A stretch of DNA of 64,000 bases, taken from NCBI GenBank assembly GCA_947488765.1, contig CANLAE010000012.1, positions 1-64,000 on the forward strand, read 5' to 3'. A model generated the notes under the pieces. It did not search any database, was not told the origin of the DNA, and worked only from the letters and a program-made list of their open reading frames with translations. This document shows, piece by piece, positions 54,101-62,472 of this stretch (its first letter is position 1; every line of letters begins with the position of its first letter). The DNA is from Chitinophagaceae bacterium. Lineage in GTDB: Bacteria > Bacteroidota > Bacteroidia > Chitinophagales > Chitinophagaceae. The position numbers and the translations under genes were made by a program.

Positions 54101-54991
54101 ATGAAATTTATCAAAGTAATTGGATTGGTTTTGATGATTGTATTTTCAAGTTATTTGGCTCAATCACAAGATACATTACCAAAATTCAGTGCCAGATTAC
54201 TCAATAAAAATATGGTACAAATCAGTTGGAATAATAATTTCAAAAATTTGGTACAACTTACAGTGCAAAGATCTTTAGACAGTATATCACATTTCAGAAG
54301 TATCTTTTCTTCTGAATCACCACAATTGCCACAGAATGGGTTTATAGATAAAAAAAATCCTATTGGGGTCAAAGTATATTATCGAATTCTTTATGTATTT
54401 GAAGGAGGAGCCTATTTTTTCACAAAAAGTAAGCAACCTTCAATATTTAATGCTGAAACTTTAATTCCAACTGCACCTGAACTGATTTCAAAAAAAATCT
54501 CAGCAGAAATTTCAACTCCAATAATTCAGCCAATAAAAATAACGCCCGAAGCAATAAAAATTGAAAAGCCACTCATCATAATTTACAAAAAGACCAGGGA
54601 TTCAATTGTGAATAAAATTGAGGCAAGCCAGTTAAAAAAATTCAAGGATTCTATTGCTAAGAATTCAAAAGATACCTTGCAAATAAATCTTGTTGCTAAT
54701 GAAATAATCATTAAACCCTTTGTACCAATAATTGTCTGGAAAGCTTCTATTTATTTGTTTACCAACGAAAAGGATTTCATTCAATTATTACTTCCTCTTG
54801 CAAAAAAAACAAAATATAAAATTTTATTTTTTGATGAATTTGGAAAAAGTATATTTCAAATTGAACAAGTAAAGGAAAGTGATTTAATTATAGACAAATC
54901 TAATTTCCGAAAGGCAGGATGGATATTTTTTGAACTATATGAAAATGATAAATTGAAAGAGAAAAATAAGTTTTTTCTGAAAATTGATTAG
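54101..54991 (+). CDS. Exported protein with FN3-like domain, 296 aa, unknown function
   Basis: A signal peptide (1-22, ending LAQSQ) precedes an FN3-like beta domain (about 28-110, with NKNMVQISWNNN and VKVYYRILYV). A middle stretch (about 120-205) is rich in Lys, Ile and Pro, and a C-terminal beta domain follows (about 215-296, ASIYLFTNEKDF to NKFFLKID). I do not recognise the family. It follows the PLP enzyme by 28 bases and is convergent with lipB. Confidence 0.65.
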   Translation: MKFIKVIGLVLMIVFSSYLAQSQDTLPKFSARLLNKNMVQISWNNNFKNLVQLTVQRSLDSISHFRSIFSSESPQLPQNGFIDKKNPIGVKVYYRILYVFEGGAYFFTKSKQPSIFNAETLIPTAPELISKKISAEISTPIIQPIKITPEAIKIEKPLIIIYKKTRDSIVNKIEASQLKKFKDSIAKNSKDTLQINLVANEIIIKPFVPIIVWKASIYLFTNEKDFIQLLLPLAKKTKYKILFFDEFGKSIFQIEQVKESDLIIDKSNFRKAGWIFFELYENDKLKEKNKFFLKID

Positions 54992-55019
54992 TTTTTTTAA
55001 GAACCATTTGACACCGGTT

Positions 55020-55718
55020 TTATTGCATCAATATATCTACATCAAATACCTCTTTGAAATTTTGAAGTACTTTCTTTTTTACTTCTTCATAATCAAGTTC
55101 ATACCCAAGCTCTTTTGCAAGTGATGTAACTTGTTTATCCTTTATTCCACAAGGCACAATTTTATCAAAGTATTTTAAGTCTGTATTTACATTAAAAGCA
55201 AATCCGTGCATTGTAATCCAACGACTACATTTAATACCCATTGCACATATTTTTCTTGCTTTTCCTTCCAGTAAAGGATCAAGCCAAACACCAGTTTCCC
55301 CTTTGCTCCTATCACCATGTAATCCATAATCAGCAATGGTTTTAATTATTACTTCTTCTAAATTTCTAAGATACCAACCCAAATCTGGTTTAAATTTTTC
55401 AAGATCAAGTATTGGATAACCTACAATTTGTTGGGGTCCGTGAAAAGTGATATCACCACCACGATTGATATGAAAATATTCGATGGCTTGAAGTTGTAAA
55501 TCATTTTCACTAATTAATATATGCTCTTTCTTTCCACTTTTACCCAAAGTATACACAGGCAAATGTTCTACAAAAAGTAAACTATTTTTTGTAATACCAT
55601 TGCTATTATTTGTAGAAGATTTTGCTTGTACATTTTGAAGTAACAATGCTTCTTGGTAATCCCACACTTCTTTGTATGAACGCAATCCTAAATCTGTAAA
55701 AAGCACTTGTTGTTGCAT
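55020..55718 (-). CDS. lipB: Octanoyl-ACP:protein N-octanoyltransferase (lipoyl transferase)
   Basis: A 232-residue enzyme that moves octanoyl from ACP onto lipoyl domains, as needed by the E2 partners of the E1 enzyme at 14525. The start is set at 55718 (MQQQVLFTDLG); the longer frame adds 13 unrelated residues. The signature FHINRGGDITFHGPQQIVGYP is near 81-101. The catalytic Lys lies in RKICAMGIK near 157 and the acyl-accepting Cys in VPCGIKDKQVTSL near 193. It is divergent from ung. Confidence 0.94.
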   Translation of the reverse strand: MQQQVLFTDLGLRSYKEVWDYQEALLLQNVQAKSSTNNSNGITKNSLLFVEHLPVYTLGKSGKKEHILISENDLQLQAIEYFHINRGGDITFHGPQQIVGYPILDLEKFKPDLGWYLRNLEEVIIKTIADYGLHGDRSKGETGVWLDPLLEGKARKICAMGIKCSRWITMHGFAFNVNTDLKYFDKIVPCGIKDKQVTSLAKELGYELDYEEVKKKVLQNFKEVFDVDILMQ

Positions 55719-55793
55719 TGTGTAAAAGTAAGCATCCAATTTAATATTCTGTAGCAAGTGTAAGATTGTATCTGCTAAAAGTATTGTTTTCAG

Positions 55794-55801
55794 TACTTTT
55801 G
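55794..55801 (+). promoter_or_regulatory. -7 promoter element of ung
   Basis: An exact TACTTTTG match 15 bases before the ATG at 55817. A TTG at 55766-55768 lies 25 bases upstream. It supports the shorter start of ung over one at 55766. Confidence 0.45.
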
Positions 55802-55816
55802 TTTGTAAATAAATGT

Positions 55817-56491
55817 ATGCAAGTAAAAATTGAAGAAAGCTGGAAAAATGTTTTACATCATGAATTTACTGCGCCATATTTTTCACAAATTACGGAACAT
55901 TTAAAAATTGAACGGGATTTAAACAAAGTAATTTTCCCACCAGGATCACTCATTTTTAATGCATTTGATAAAACTCCTTTTGACAAACTAAAAGTTGTAA
56001 TTCTTGGTCAGGATCCTTACCATCAGCCAAAACAAGCCATGGGATTATGTTTCAGCGTTCCCGATAATGTACCACCACCAAGATCCTTACAAAATATTTT
56101 CAAAGAATTACAATCAGACATAGGAATGCCAATACCAAATAATGGTGATTTAACACAATGGGCAGCTCAAGGCGTACTTCTATTAAATACAGTTTTAACT
56201 GTAAGGCAAAGCGAACCCGGCAGCCATTCAAGAATTGGTTGGTTAAATTTTACAGATGCGGTTATAAAAAAAATATCTGATAAAAAAAGTGGTGTTGTGT
56301 TTTTACTTTGGGGTAAATATGCACAAGAAAAAAAGACATTGATTGATGCAAGTAAACATTTTATCTTAGAGGCGGCACACCCATCACCACTATCTGCACA
56401 CAATGGATTTTTTGGTTGCAAACATTTTAGTAAGACGAATACATTACTTGTTCATCAAGGAAAAAATGCAATTGATTGGAGTACAACTTAA
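55817..56491 (+). CDS. ung: Uracil-DNA glycosylase, family 1
   Basis: A 224-residue enzyme that removes uracil from DNA. The water-activating GQDPYH is near 63-68, the uracil-binding NTVLTVR near 122-128 and the minor-groove loop HPSPLSAHNGFFG near 188-200, all intact. The start at 55817 (MQVKIEESWKNV) matches the family length; a frame from 55766 would add a hydrophobic leader. plsC begins 12 bases after it. Confidence 0.97.
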   Translation: MQVKIEESWKNVLHHEFTAPYFSQITEHLKIERDLNKVIFPPGSLIFNAFDKTPFDKLKVVILGQDPYHQPKQAMGLCFSVPDNVPPPRSLQNIFKELQSDIGMPIPNNGDLTQWAAQGVLLLNTVLTVRQSEPGSHSRIGWLNFTDAVIKKISDKKSGVVFLLWGKYAQEKKTLIDASKHFILEAAHPSPLSAHNGFFGCKHFSKTNTLLVHQGKNAIDWSTT

Positions 56492-56503
56492 TTATTATTT
56501 CAA

Positions 56504-57262
56504 ATGAAAAAAATATTTTACAACCTAGGTCAAATACTGTTAAATATTTTCGCTAGAATATGGGCGTTATGGGGTTTGATTAGTTTTGTTTCAACATTCT
56601 TAATCATCATTATTCCTGCACTGCTTACTTACTTTGTATCCGATCCAAAAGGGCAAACTCTGTTTATAAAAATTGCTAAAATATGGATGGATATTTGGCT
56701 ACTTCTGATCCTTTGTCCACTTAAAGTAAAAGGTAAAGAGCATTTTGCAAACGGAGAAACATATATTATTACTTTCAACCACAACACTTTGTTAGATGTT
56801 CCAATCACATGCCCATACATACCCGGCGCTAATAAAACTATTGCAAAAAAAAGTTTTACGAAAATTCCTTTATTCGGATTGTTTTATAGCAAAGGTGCTG
56901 TGCTTGTAGATAGAAAAAACCCTGCCAGCAGAATTAAAAGTTATGATGAAATGAAAAAAACTTTGTTCCAAAAAATACACATGTGTATTTTTCCGGAAGG
57001 CACCAGAAACAGAACAAAAGAACCATTAAAAAGCTTTTATGATGGTGCTTTTAAATTGTCAGTTGACACAAAAAATGCGATTATACCCACATTACTTTTT
57101 AATACAAGCAAAGCAATGCCTAATAATAAATTTTTCTACTTATTACCGCACAAATTAGAAATGCATTTTTTAGAACCGATTGCTCCTGAAAACCTTTCTA
57201 GTGCTGAATTAAAAGAGATTGTGTTTGAAAAAATGTGGAGTTATTATATAAAAAACAAATAG
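56504..57262 (+). CDS. plsC: 1-acyl-sn-glycerol-3-phosphate acyltransferase
   Basis: A 252-residue membrane acyltransferase. One or two hydrophobic segments occur at the N-terminus (about 10-45). The catalytic NHNTLLD (HX4D) is near 91-97, the glycerol-phosphate site FPEGTRNR near 163-170 and the PTLLFNTS stretch near 194. It makes phosphatidate from lysophosphatidate. It is in an operon with ung and ends 3 bases from the convergent lptD. Confidence 0.92.
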   Translation: MKKIFYNLGQILLNIFARIWALWGLISFVSTFLIIIIPALLTYFVSDPKGQTLFIKIAKIWMDIWLLLILCPLKVKGKEHFANGETYIITFNHNTLLDVPITCPYIPGANKTIAKKSFTKIPLFGLFYSKGAVLVDRKNPASRIKSYDEMKKTLFQKIHMCIFPEGTRNRTKEPLKSFYDGAFKLSVDTKNAIIPTLLFNTSKAMPNNKFFYLLPHKLEMHFLEPIAPENLSSAELKEIVFEKMWSYYIKNK

Positions 57263-57265
57263 CGT

Positions 57266-59938
57266 TTACTGATTACTAAATGTTCTGTTTCTATTTATTT
57301 TTAAGTCTCTTAAAATGCCACTTTTTGGACTTATTGCTATACTAAAAGATTTAAACAATCCAACCGGAGTGATATTAATTGCTAATTGCCAACAATGCAT
57401 TTCTCTTGTAACAAACATGCTGAACTGTTGTAAATTCATATTTGACAAATCATAATAACCTGTTCCTCCTGCTTTCCATTTGGGCGACAAACTAAAATCC
57501 CCATTAAAATTGATGCTACTAAAAGTGGAAGTAGTAAAGCCCGAATAATCTGGCAACAAAGTCCTGTTAAAGGAAAAAGAATAAGACAAATCAATCCGCC
57601 AGGGAATATTAAAATCTGTAAACTCAGCAGGATTTTGTCGGGCATAATCTAATTGTCTTTGTTGTTCGTCTGGCGTCATTGTTGGATCATTTGGCAATCG
57701 TTGTTTATCCTTTTTTTCATCTTTTGGTTTACTTTGAAAGTTGGTGCTCATTGCTACACTTCCACTTGTAACTCTTCCGAGTTTACCCTGAGAAAATAAT
57801 AAAGAATTTTTACGAACCCCATATTTATCTACATCGTAAGGAGTCATATTTGCGTTGGCAGTGATATTAATTTTTTCAAATAAAGTACTTCTCAAATAAA
57901 AATTAAAGTCGCCCAATGCAAAACTATCAGCCATTAAATTATATGAAGAACTAAATCCAAATCCATCAATTAATTTTACTTTTTTTACTGCTTTTTCAGA
58001 AGTGTCTTTTTTATCCCTAACCTTCATTTCTAAAAGATTGTCAATACCAAAACTGATACCTCCAAAATTTCCTTCAGAAAATGAACCATACAACCCACCA
58101 TCATATTTTGAAACCCTGATTGTTCTCCCTGAAGTATCTACTTTTAAATTATAAAAATCTTTACTCACCAAATCAGGTTTATAATTCAATCCAAAACTTG
58201 GTCTTATTTCGTGTCTTATTGCTTTTAAATTTCCTTTCTTAAATTGATAGGTCCCAAATATTCGGGTGTTGGCACTCACACCAAAACTCATGTTACTTTG
58301 TGTATAAAATCCACGTTGAACTATAGTATTTACCAAACTGTCTTTATTATTCCATTCTCTAATAATTCGTTGCCCAAACCAACGATTTTGAAATGAAACA
58401 GAAGGCGAAATGGTAATTGGACCTAATGATGGCAAAGACAATGAAATTGGAATATTGTGATCCATTCCCCATTGCAATGTATCTAACAATTTGGCTACAT
58501 TGAATGTACTATCATAAAATGAAATTCTATTTTGAAAACTTGTACTATAACCAACTCCCAATTTTTCATACCACTTTGGAGATCCAACTGCTTCTTTCTT
58601 TTGAAACGGATACAGAGTAACAACGTTAAATGAGCCTGTTGGCAAACTCAAATTCACCAATTTCGTGTTGTTATTTTGATCATGATTTAAGTTGAGTGAC
58701 AAATTGTATTTTCCATCCCAGGTTTTGCTATAAGCAACAGAAGACTGTAACTGATTATTAAAATTTTGAAAGGGATTGTTTAAAATATTACGATTGAATT
58801 TTGTACTTCCAAAATTTACATTAGCACTCAAATTAGTTCCCGGTCTTGATTTAGAGTCACGTGAATGACTCCAATTGATCATGTAAGAAGATGACTGCGA
58901 AAATTCTTCTGCAGCTTTGTAACCACCACGATATAAAGTTTTATTTTTTTGAATAGCAATATTCAATGCACCGCTGTAACGATAACGTCTTAAGTATTTG
59001 GGGTTAAAGTTTAAGTTCCATCCACCATAACTATAAATGTTCATGCGGGTTGTAATATCCAGATAATCATTGATGACTTTATAATATCCCAAACCTTCCA
59101 AACCCAATCCAAAATCCTCACTACTAGTAAATGTTGGCACTAAAATTCCGGAATGTCTACCACGGTTTAAAGGATAAATTCCGAAGGGAATATAAATAGG
59201 CACAGGAACACCCTCAAACTCAGGATGTGTGGGTCCGCTTACACCAATTTTATTATTGATGATTTTCATTTTTTTTGTTCGAAAAACAAAATGAGGCGTA
59301 TCTAAATTACAAGTTGTAAAAGTTCCTCTGTATGCAAAAACAACATTACTATCCGCTTTTTTTAGCTTTTGTGCATTTACAAATAGTTCTCCTTCCTGAT
59401 AATAAGTATTGTGTGTAATTCCCTTTTGTGATTTCAAGTTATAGGTGATACTATCACTTAGTGTAGTCATTTCACCTTGTTTAAACTTTGTTTTATTGAG
59501 AGAATTGGCAGATGTATCTGCTGAACCGCTTGCTTTTACTTGTTGTTTATCTTGTTGATATGCAATTTTTGCAGCTTCCAATTCAATATCCTGATAAGTT
59601 GTTTTTGCTTTGCCATACAAAATAAATTCTTTGGTGCTGATAATTAACACTCCTGAATCTTCTGCAGTGTATTCAATTGGGGCTTCTATGGAATCTTTTG
59701 AAAAGGAAAGTGTATCTTTTGTTAAAACTAATTTTGTATTGGAATTTTTTTTAATACTATCTGTACCTGAAGTAATTAATTTTTGTATTGGAATAGTATC
59801 TTGAAAAGATGTTAAAAAAACTCGAAAATTTTCTTTCTTCACTGAACTTGCAGTTATATGGAACGATATTAGCAATAATACCGCCATCATATTGATGGCG
59901 AATATTTTTTTTACAGTAAGTTTGTCGAAATTGCTCAT
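57266..59938 (-). CDS. LPS-assembly outer-membrane protein LptD-like
   Basis: An 890-residue protein with an N-terminal membrane/signal segment (about 10-32), a periplasmic OstA/LptA-like domain (about 100-215, with VLIISTKEFILYGKAKTTY and LELEAAKI-like repeats) and a large C-terminal beta-barrel (about 240-890) rich in aromatic strands. The GVSGPTHPEFEGVPVPIYIPFGIYPL and GRHSGILVPTFTSSEDFGLGLEGLGYY stretches are conserved in Bacteroidota LptD-like proteins. It would insert LPS into the outer leaflet, consistent with lpxK. It lacks the disulfide arrangement of E. coli LptD. Confidence 0.88.
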   Translation of the reverse strand: MSNFDKLTVKKIFAINMMAVLLLISFHITASSVKKENFRVFLTSFQDTIPIQKLITSGTDSIKKNSNTKLVLTKDTLSFSKDSIEAPIEYTAEDSGVLIISTKEFILYGKAKTTYQDIELEAAKIAYQQDKQQVKASGSADTSANSLNKTKFKQGEMTTLSDSITYNLKSQKGITHNTYYQEGELFVNAQKLKKADSNVVFAYRGTFTTCNLDTPHFVFRTKKMKIINNKIGVSGPTHPEFEGVPVPIYIPFGIYPLNRGRHSGILVPTFTSSEDFGLGLEGLGYYKVINDYLDITTRMNIYSYGGWNLNFNPKYLRRYRYSGALNIAIQKNKTLYRGGYKAAEEFSQSSSYMINWSHSRDSKSRPGTNLSANVNFGSTKFNRNILNNPFQNFNNQLQSSVAYSKTWDGKYNLSLNLNHDQNNNTKLVNLSLPTGSFNVVTLYPFQKKEAVGSPKWYEKLGVGYSTSFQNRISFYDSTFNVAKLLDTLQWGMDHNIPISLSLPSLGPITISPSVSFQNRWFGQRIIREWNNKDSLVNTIVQRGFYTQSNMSFGVSANTRIFGTYQFKKGNLKAIRHEIRPSFGLNYKPDLVSKDFYNLKVDTSGRTIRVSKYDGGLYGSFSEGNFGGISFGIDNLLEMKVRDKKDTSEKAVKKVKLIDGFGFSSSYNLMADSFALGDFNFYLRSTLFEKINITANANMTPYDVDKYGVRKNSLLFSQGKLGRVTSGSVAMSTNFQSKPKDEKKDKQRLPNDPTMTPDEQQRQLDYARQNPAEFTDFNIPWRIDLSYSFSFNRTLLPDYSGFTTSTFSSINFNGDFSLSPKWKAGGTGYYDLSNMNLQQFSMFVTREMHCWQLAINITPVGLFKSFSIAISPKSGILRDLKINRNRTFSNQ

Positions 59939-59949
59939 AGTGATTAAGG

Positions 59950-59957
59950 CAAAAATA
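59950..59957 (-). promoter_or_regulatory. -7 promoter element of the lptD-like gene
   Basis: On the minus strand this reads TATTTTTG, an exact match 11 bases before the start. The nearest TTTG upstream is only 12 bases away, so the -33 is uncertain. Confidence 0.35.
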
Positions 59958-60006
59958 AGCGCTAATTAACAAACGAAATTTTAATACATACTTTTAACTA
60001 ATTGAT

Positions 60007-60966
60007 ATGATGTTTAAAAAAATTACTGCATCCGTTTTACTAACCGTATTTGTTATTTGCAGTTCAGCTTTTGTTATTGAAAACCCTACTTACGTTCAAA
60101 AGCAAAAACTCAGAAGAATTGTAATAGATGCGGGTCATGGAGGTAGTGATTTTGGTGCTTCCGGAAAATATTCTCATGAAAAAGACATCTCTTTAGCAGT
60201 TGCTTTGGCATTGGAAAAAGAAATCAATGCACAGATTCCCGATGTAGAAGTATACATGACAAGAACTACGGATATTTTTGATCGTGTTACTGAAAAAGCA
60301 AATAAAGCCAATGCAGCAAAAGGCGATTTATTTATTTCAATACATTGTAATGATGCAGGGCCTATCAGACATAGTGAATTTATTGGTTACAAAACAGAAA
60401 CTTATTACAAAGGGAAAGGAAAAAATAAAAAGAAGGCTACACGTAAGGTAAAACAATACAGAACCTATACTACATCAAATCCTGCAAAAGGAACAGAAAC
60501 ATTTATTTGGGGTTTAAATAAAACTGATGCCAAAGAAAAAGCATTGCGTGACCATGAGGATATGTTTTTAGACAGTATTTCTGCAAGAGAATTGCAAGAC
60601 TTTGATCCAAATGATCCTGAAAAAGCAATTATCTACAACATAAAAACAAAACAATATTTTGACAGAAGTGCAAGACTTGCACTAACAGTTGAAGAGGAGT
60701 TTAAAAAAACCGGCAGACCAAGCAGGCAAGCACAACAAAGAGGAAAAGGCATTTGGGTATTGCAAGCAGTTGCAATGCCTGCAATATTAGTAGAAACAGG
60801 CTTTTTGAGTAATCAAGAAGAGGAAGATTACCTTAATAGTGTTGTTGGTCAAAAAGAAATTGCAGAGGTGATTACCAATGCTGTAAAGAGATATAAATAT
60901 ACTTTAGAAACAAAAGGTATTAATCCGGGCAGTATGAATACTGAAGTTGTGAATTCAAATAAGTAA
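60007..60966 (+). CDS. N-acetylmuramoyl-L-alanine amidase (Amidase_3)
   Basis: A 319-residue exported zinc amidase of peptidoglycan. The signal segment is about 1-24. The metal-binding IVIDAGHGGSDFGA is near 38-51, SHEKDISLA with the Glu ligand near 57-65, SIHCND near 115-120 and LVETGFLSN near 261-269 with the catalytic Glu. A Lys-rich insertion (about 140-165) lies in the middle. It cleaves the amide bond between MurNAc and the stem peptide at division or remodelling. It is divergent from lptD with 68 bases between. Confidence 0.94.
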   Translation: MMFKKITASVLLTVFVICSSAFVIENPTYVQKQKLRRIVIDAGHGGSDFGASGKYSHEKDISLAVALALEKEINAQIPDVEVYMTRTTDIFDRVTEKANKANAAKGDLFISIHCNDAGPIRHSEFIGYKTETYYKGKGKNKKKATRKVKQYRTYTTSNPAKGTETFIWGLNKTDAKEKALRDHEDMFLDSISARELQDFDPNDPEKAIIYNIKTKQYFDRSARLALTVEEEFKKTGRPSRQAQQRGKGIWVLQAVAMPAILVETGFLSNQEEEDYLNSVVGQKEIAEVITNAVKRYKYTLETKGINPGSMNTEVVNSNK

Positions 60967-60986
60967 GCAGAATATTTATTTAAAGA

Positions 60987-61757
60987 TTAAAACTTCAAGT
61001 GTCTTACTGTTGCACCATTATTGATGAGTTGCTTCAAAGAATCAATACCTATTTTAATGTGCCTTTCAACAAATTCTGTCGTAATTTTTGAATCACTTGC
61101 TTCTGTTTTTACACCTTCTGGCACCATTGGACTATCACTAACTAGTAGCAATGCACCGGTTGGAATTTTATTGTAAAAACCTACCGTAAAGATTGTTGCC
61201 GTTTCCATATCAATAGCATAAGCCCGCACTTTTGTAAGATAATTTTTAAAATCTTCATCGTGCTCCCAAACGCGTCTGTTTGTAGTATAAACTGTTCCTG
61301 TCCAATAATCCACTTTGTAATCTCTAATTGTTGTTGAAATGGCTTTTTGCAAGGCAAATGCAGGCATTGCAGGAACTTCAGGAGGAAAGTAGTCATTACT
61401 TGTCCCCTCGCCTCTTATTGCTGCTATTGGAAGAATTAAATCGCCTAATTTATTTCGTTTTTTCAACCCCCCGCATTTACCTAAAAACAATACTGCTTTT
61501 GGAGTAATTGCAGCAAGCAAATCCATAACAGTTGCTGCACCCGGACTACCCATGCCAAAATTGATAATTGTAATCCCATCAGCAGTTGCACACTGAAAAG
61601 GTCTGTCTTTCCCTACCACTTCTACTTTATTCCATTTTGCAAATAAATCTACGTAATGACTAAAATTGGTTAGTAAAATATATTCACCAAAATTTTCCAA
61701 TTTTTCACCTGTATATCTAGGCAACCAATTGTTTATAATTTCTTCTTTTGTCTTCAT
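60987..61757 (-). CDS. amn: AMP nucleosidase
   Basis: A 256-residue member of the PNP/UDP family that hydrolyses AMP to adenine and ribose-5-phosphate. GMGSPGAATVMDLL near 68-81, VLFLGKCGGLKKRNKLGDL near 89-107 and the ribose-site DMETATIF near 182-189 are the family pattern. It is the short bacterial form; E. coli Amn is longer. It is convergent with the amidase gene (20 bases). Confidence 0.88.
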   Translation of the reverse strand: MKTKEEIINNWLPRYTGEKLENFGEYILLTNFSHYVDLFAKWNKVEVVGKDRPFQCATADGITIINFGMGSPGAATVMDLLAAITPKAVLFLGKCGGLKKRNKLGDLILPIAAIRGEGTSNDYFPPEVPAMPAFALQKAISTTIRDYKVDYWTGTVYTTNRRVWEHDEDFKNYLTKVRAYAIDMETATIFTVGFYNKIPTGALLLVSDSPMVPEGVKTEASDSKITTEFVERHIKIGIDSLKQLINNGATVRHLKF

Positions 61758-61870
61758 AATTTATTAGTTTACTTTGTTAAGTTCTAACCTAATAGCAGCA
61801 TCGTTTCTGTAAAAAGCAATGATGATTCATTTTAGATAATCGGTAAAAATAAACTTTTTATTTTATTAGC

Positions 61871-62299
61871 ATGATTAAAATTGATTACCCGGTACCTGCA
61901 TTCAAAATCAAAACAGAGAGTCAGCAAGAATTTATATTTGATACCAACAGAAAAAAATGGGTTTTATTGACGCCTGAAGAATGGGTCAGACAAAATTTTT
62001 TGCAATACTTAATACAAACAAAAAAGTATCCAGCTTCCTTAATTAGTGTAGAAAGAGAAATTAATGTAGGAGAACTAAAAAAAAGGTACGATGTACTAAT
62101 TTATAAAAACGATAAACCTTGGATGATTATAGAATGCAAAGAAATGGAAGTAACACTTTCAGAAAAAACAATACTTCAAATATTAAATTACAACCAAAGC
62201 TTAGATGTTGCATTTTTAATAATAACAAATGGAAAACAAACATTCGGAATTGAGACATCAACGAAAAAATATTTATCAATTATCCCAGAATATAAATAA
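61871..62299 (+). CDS. Stand-alone HsdR N-terminal domain protein (PD-(D/E)XK nuclease fold)
   Basis: A 142-residue protein with the type I restriction HsdR N-terminal fold. VEREINV (Glu61), RYDVLIYKND (Asp74) and MIIECKEMEV (Glu88, Lys90) give the full E..D..ExK nuclease pattern. There is no helicase or methylase partner nearby. I have seen this short form in other Bacteroidota genomes next to the AMP nucleosidase gene; its function is unknown. It ends in a terminator whose stem overlaps the stop codon. Confidence 0.8.
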   Translation: MIKIDYPVPAFKIKTESQQEFIFDTNRKKWVLLTPEEWVRQNFLQYLIQTKKYPASLISVEREINVGELKKRYDVLIYKNDKPWMIIECKEMEVTLSEKTILQILNYNQSLDVAFLIITNGKQTFGIETSTKKYLSIIPEYK

Positions 62300-62333
62300 A
62301 TTGATTTGCAAATATTATTGCCAATCAATTTTT
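62298..62333 (+). terminator. Rho-independent terminator
   Basis: AAATTGATT (62298-62306) pairs with AATCAATTT (62323-62331), with an inner GCAA / TTGC pair and a 6-base loop, then a short T run. It overlaps the stop codon of the HsdR-N gene. Confidence 0.65.
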
Positions 62334-62472
62334 ACATTTCTTAATTTCAATAATTGATTTGCCTCTTTCATATTCAGGATTTTTATTCAATTTAAAGTAC
62401 AAATATCATTAGCTAAAAAAATCTACTTTTTCAACAAAAGAAAAATATTTATACAATTCAAAAAGAGATTAT

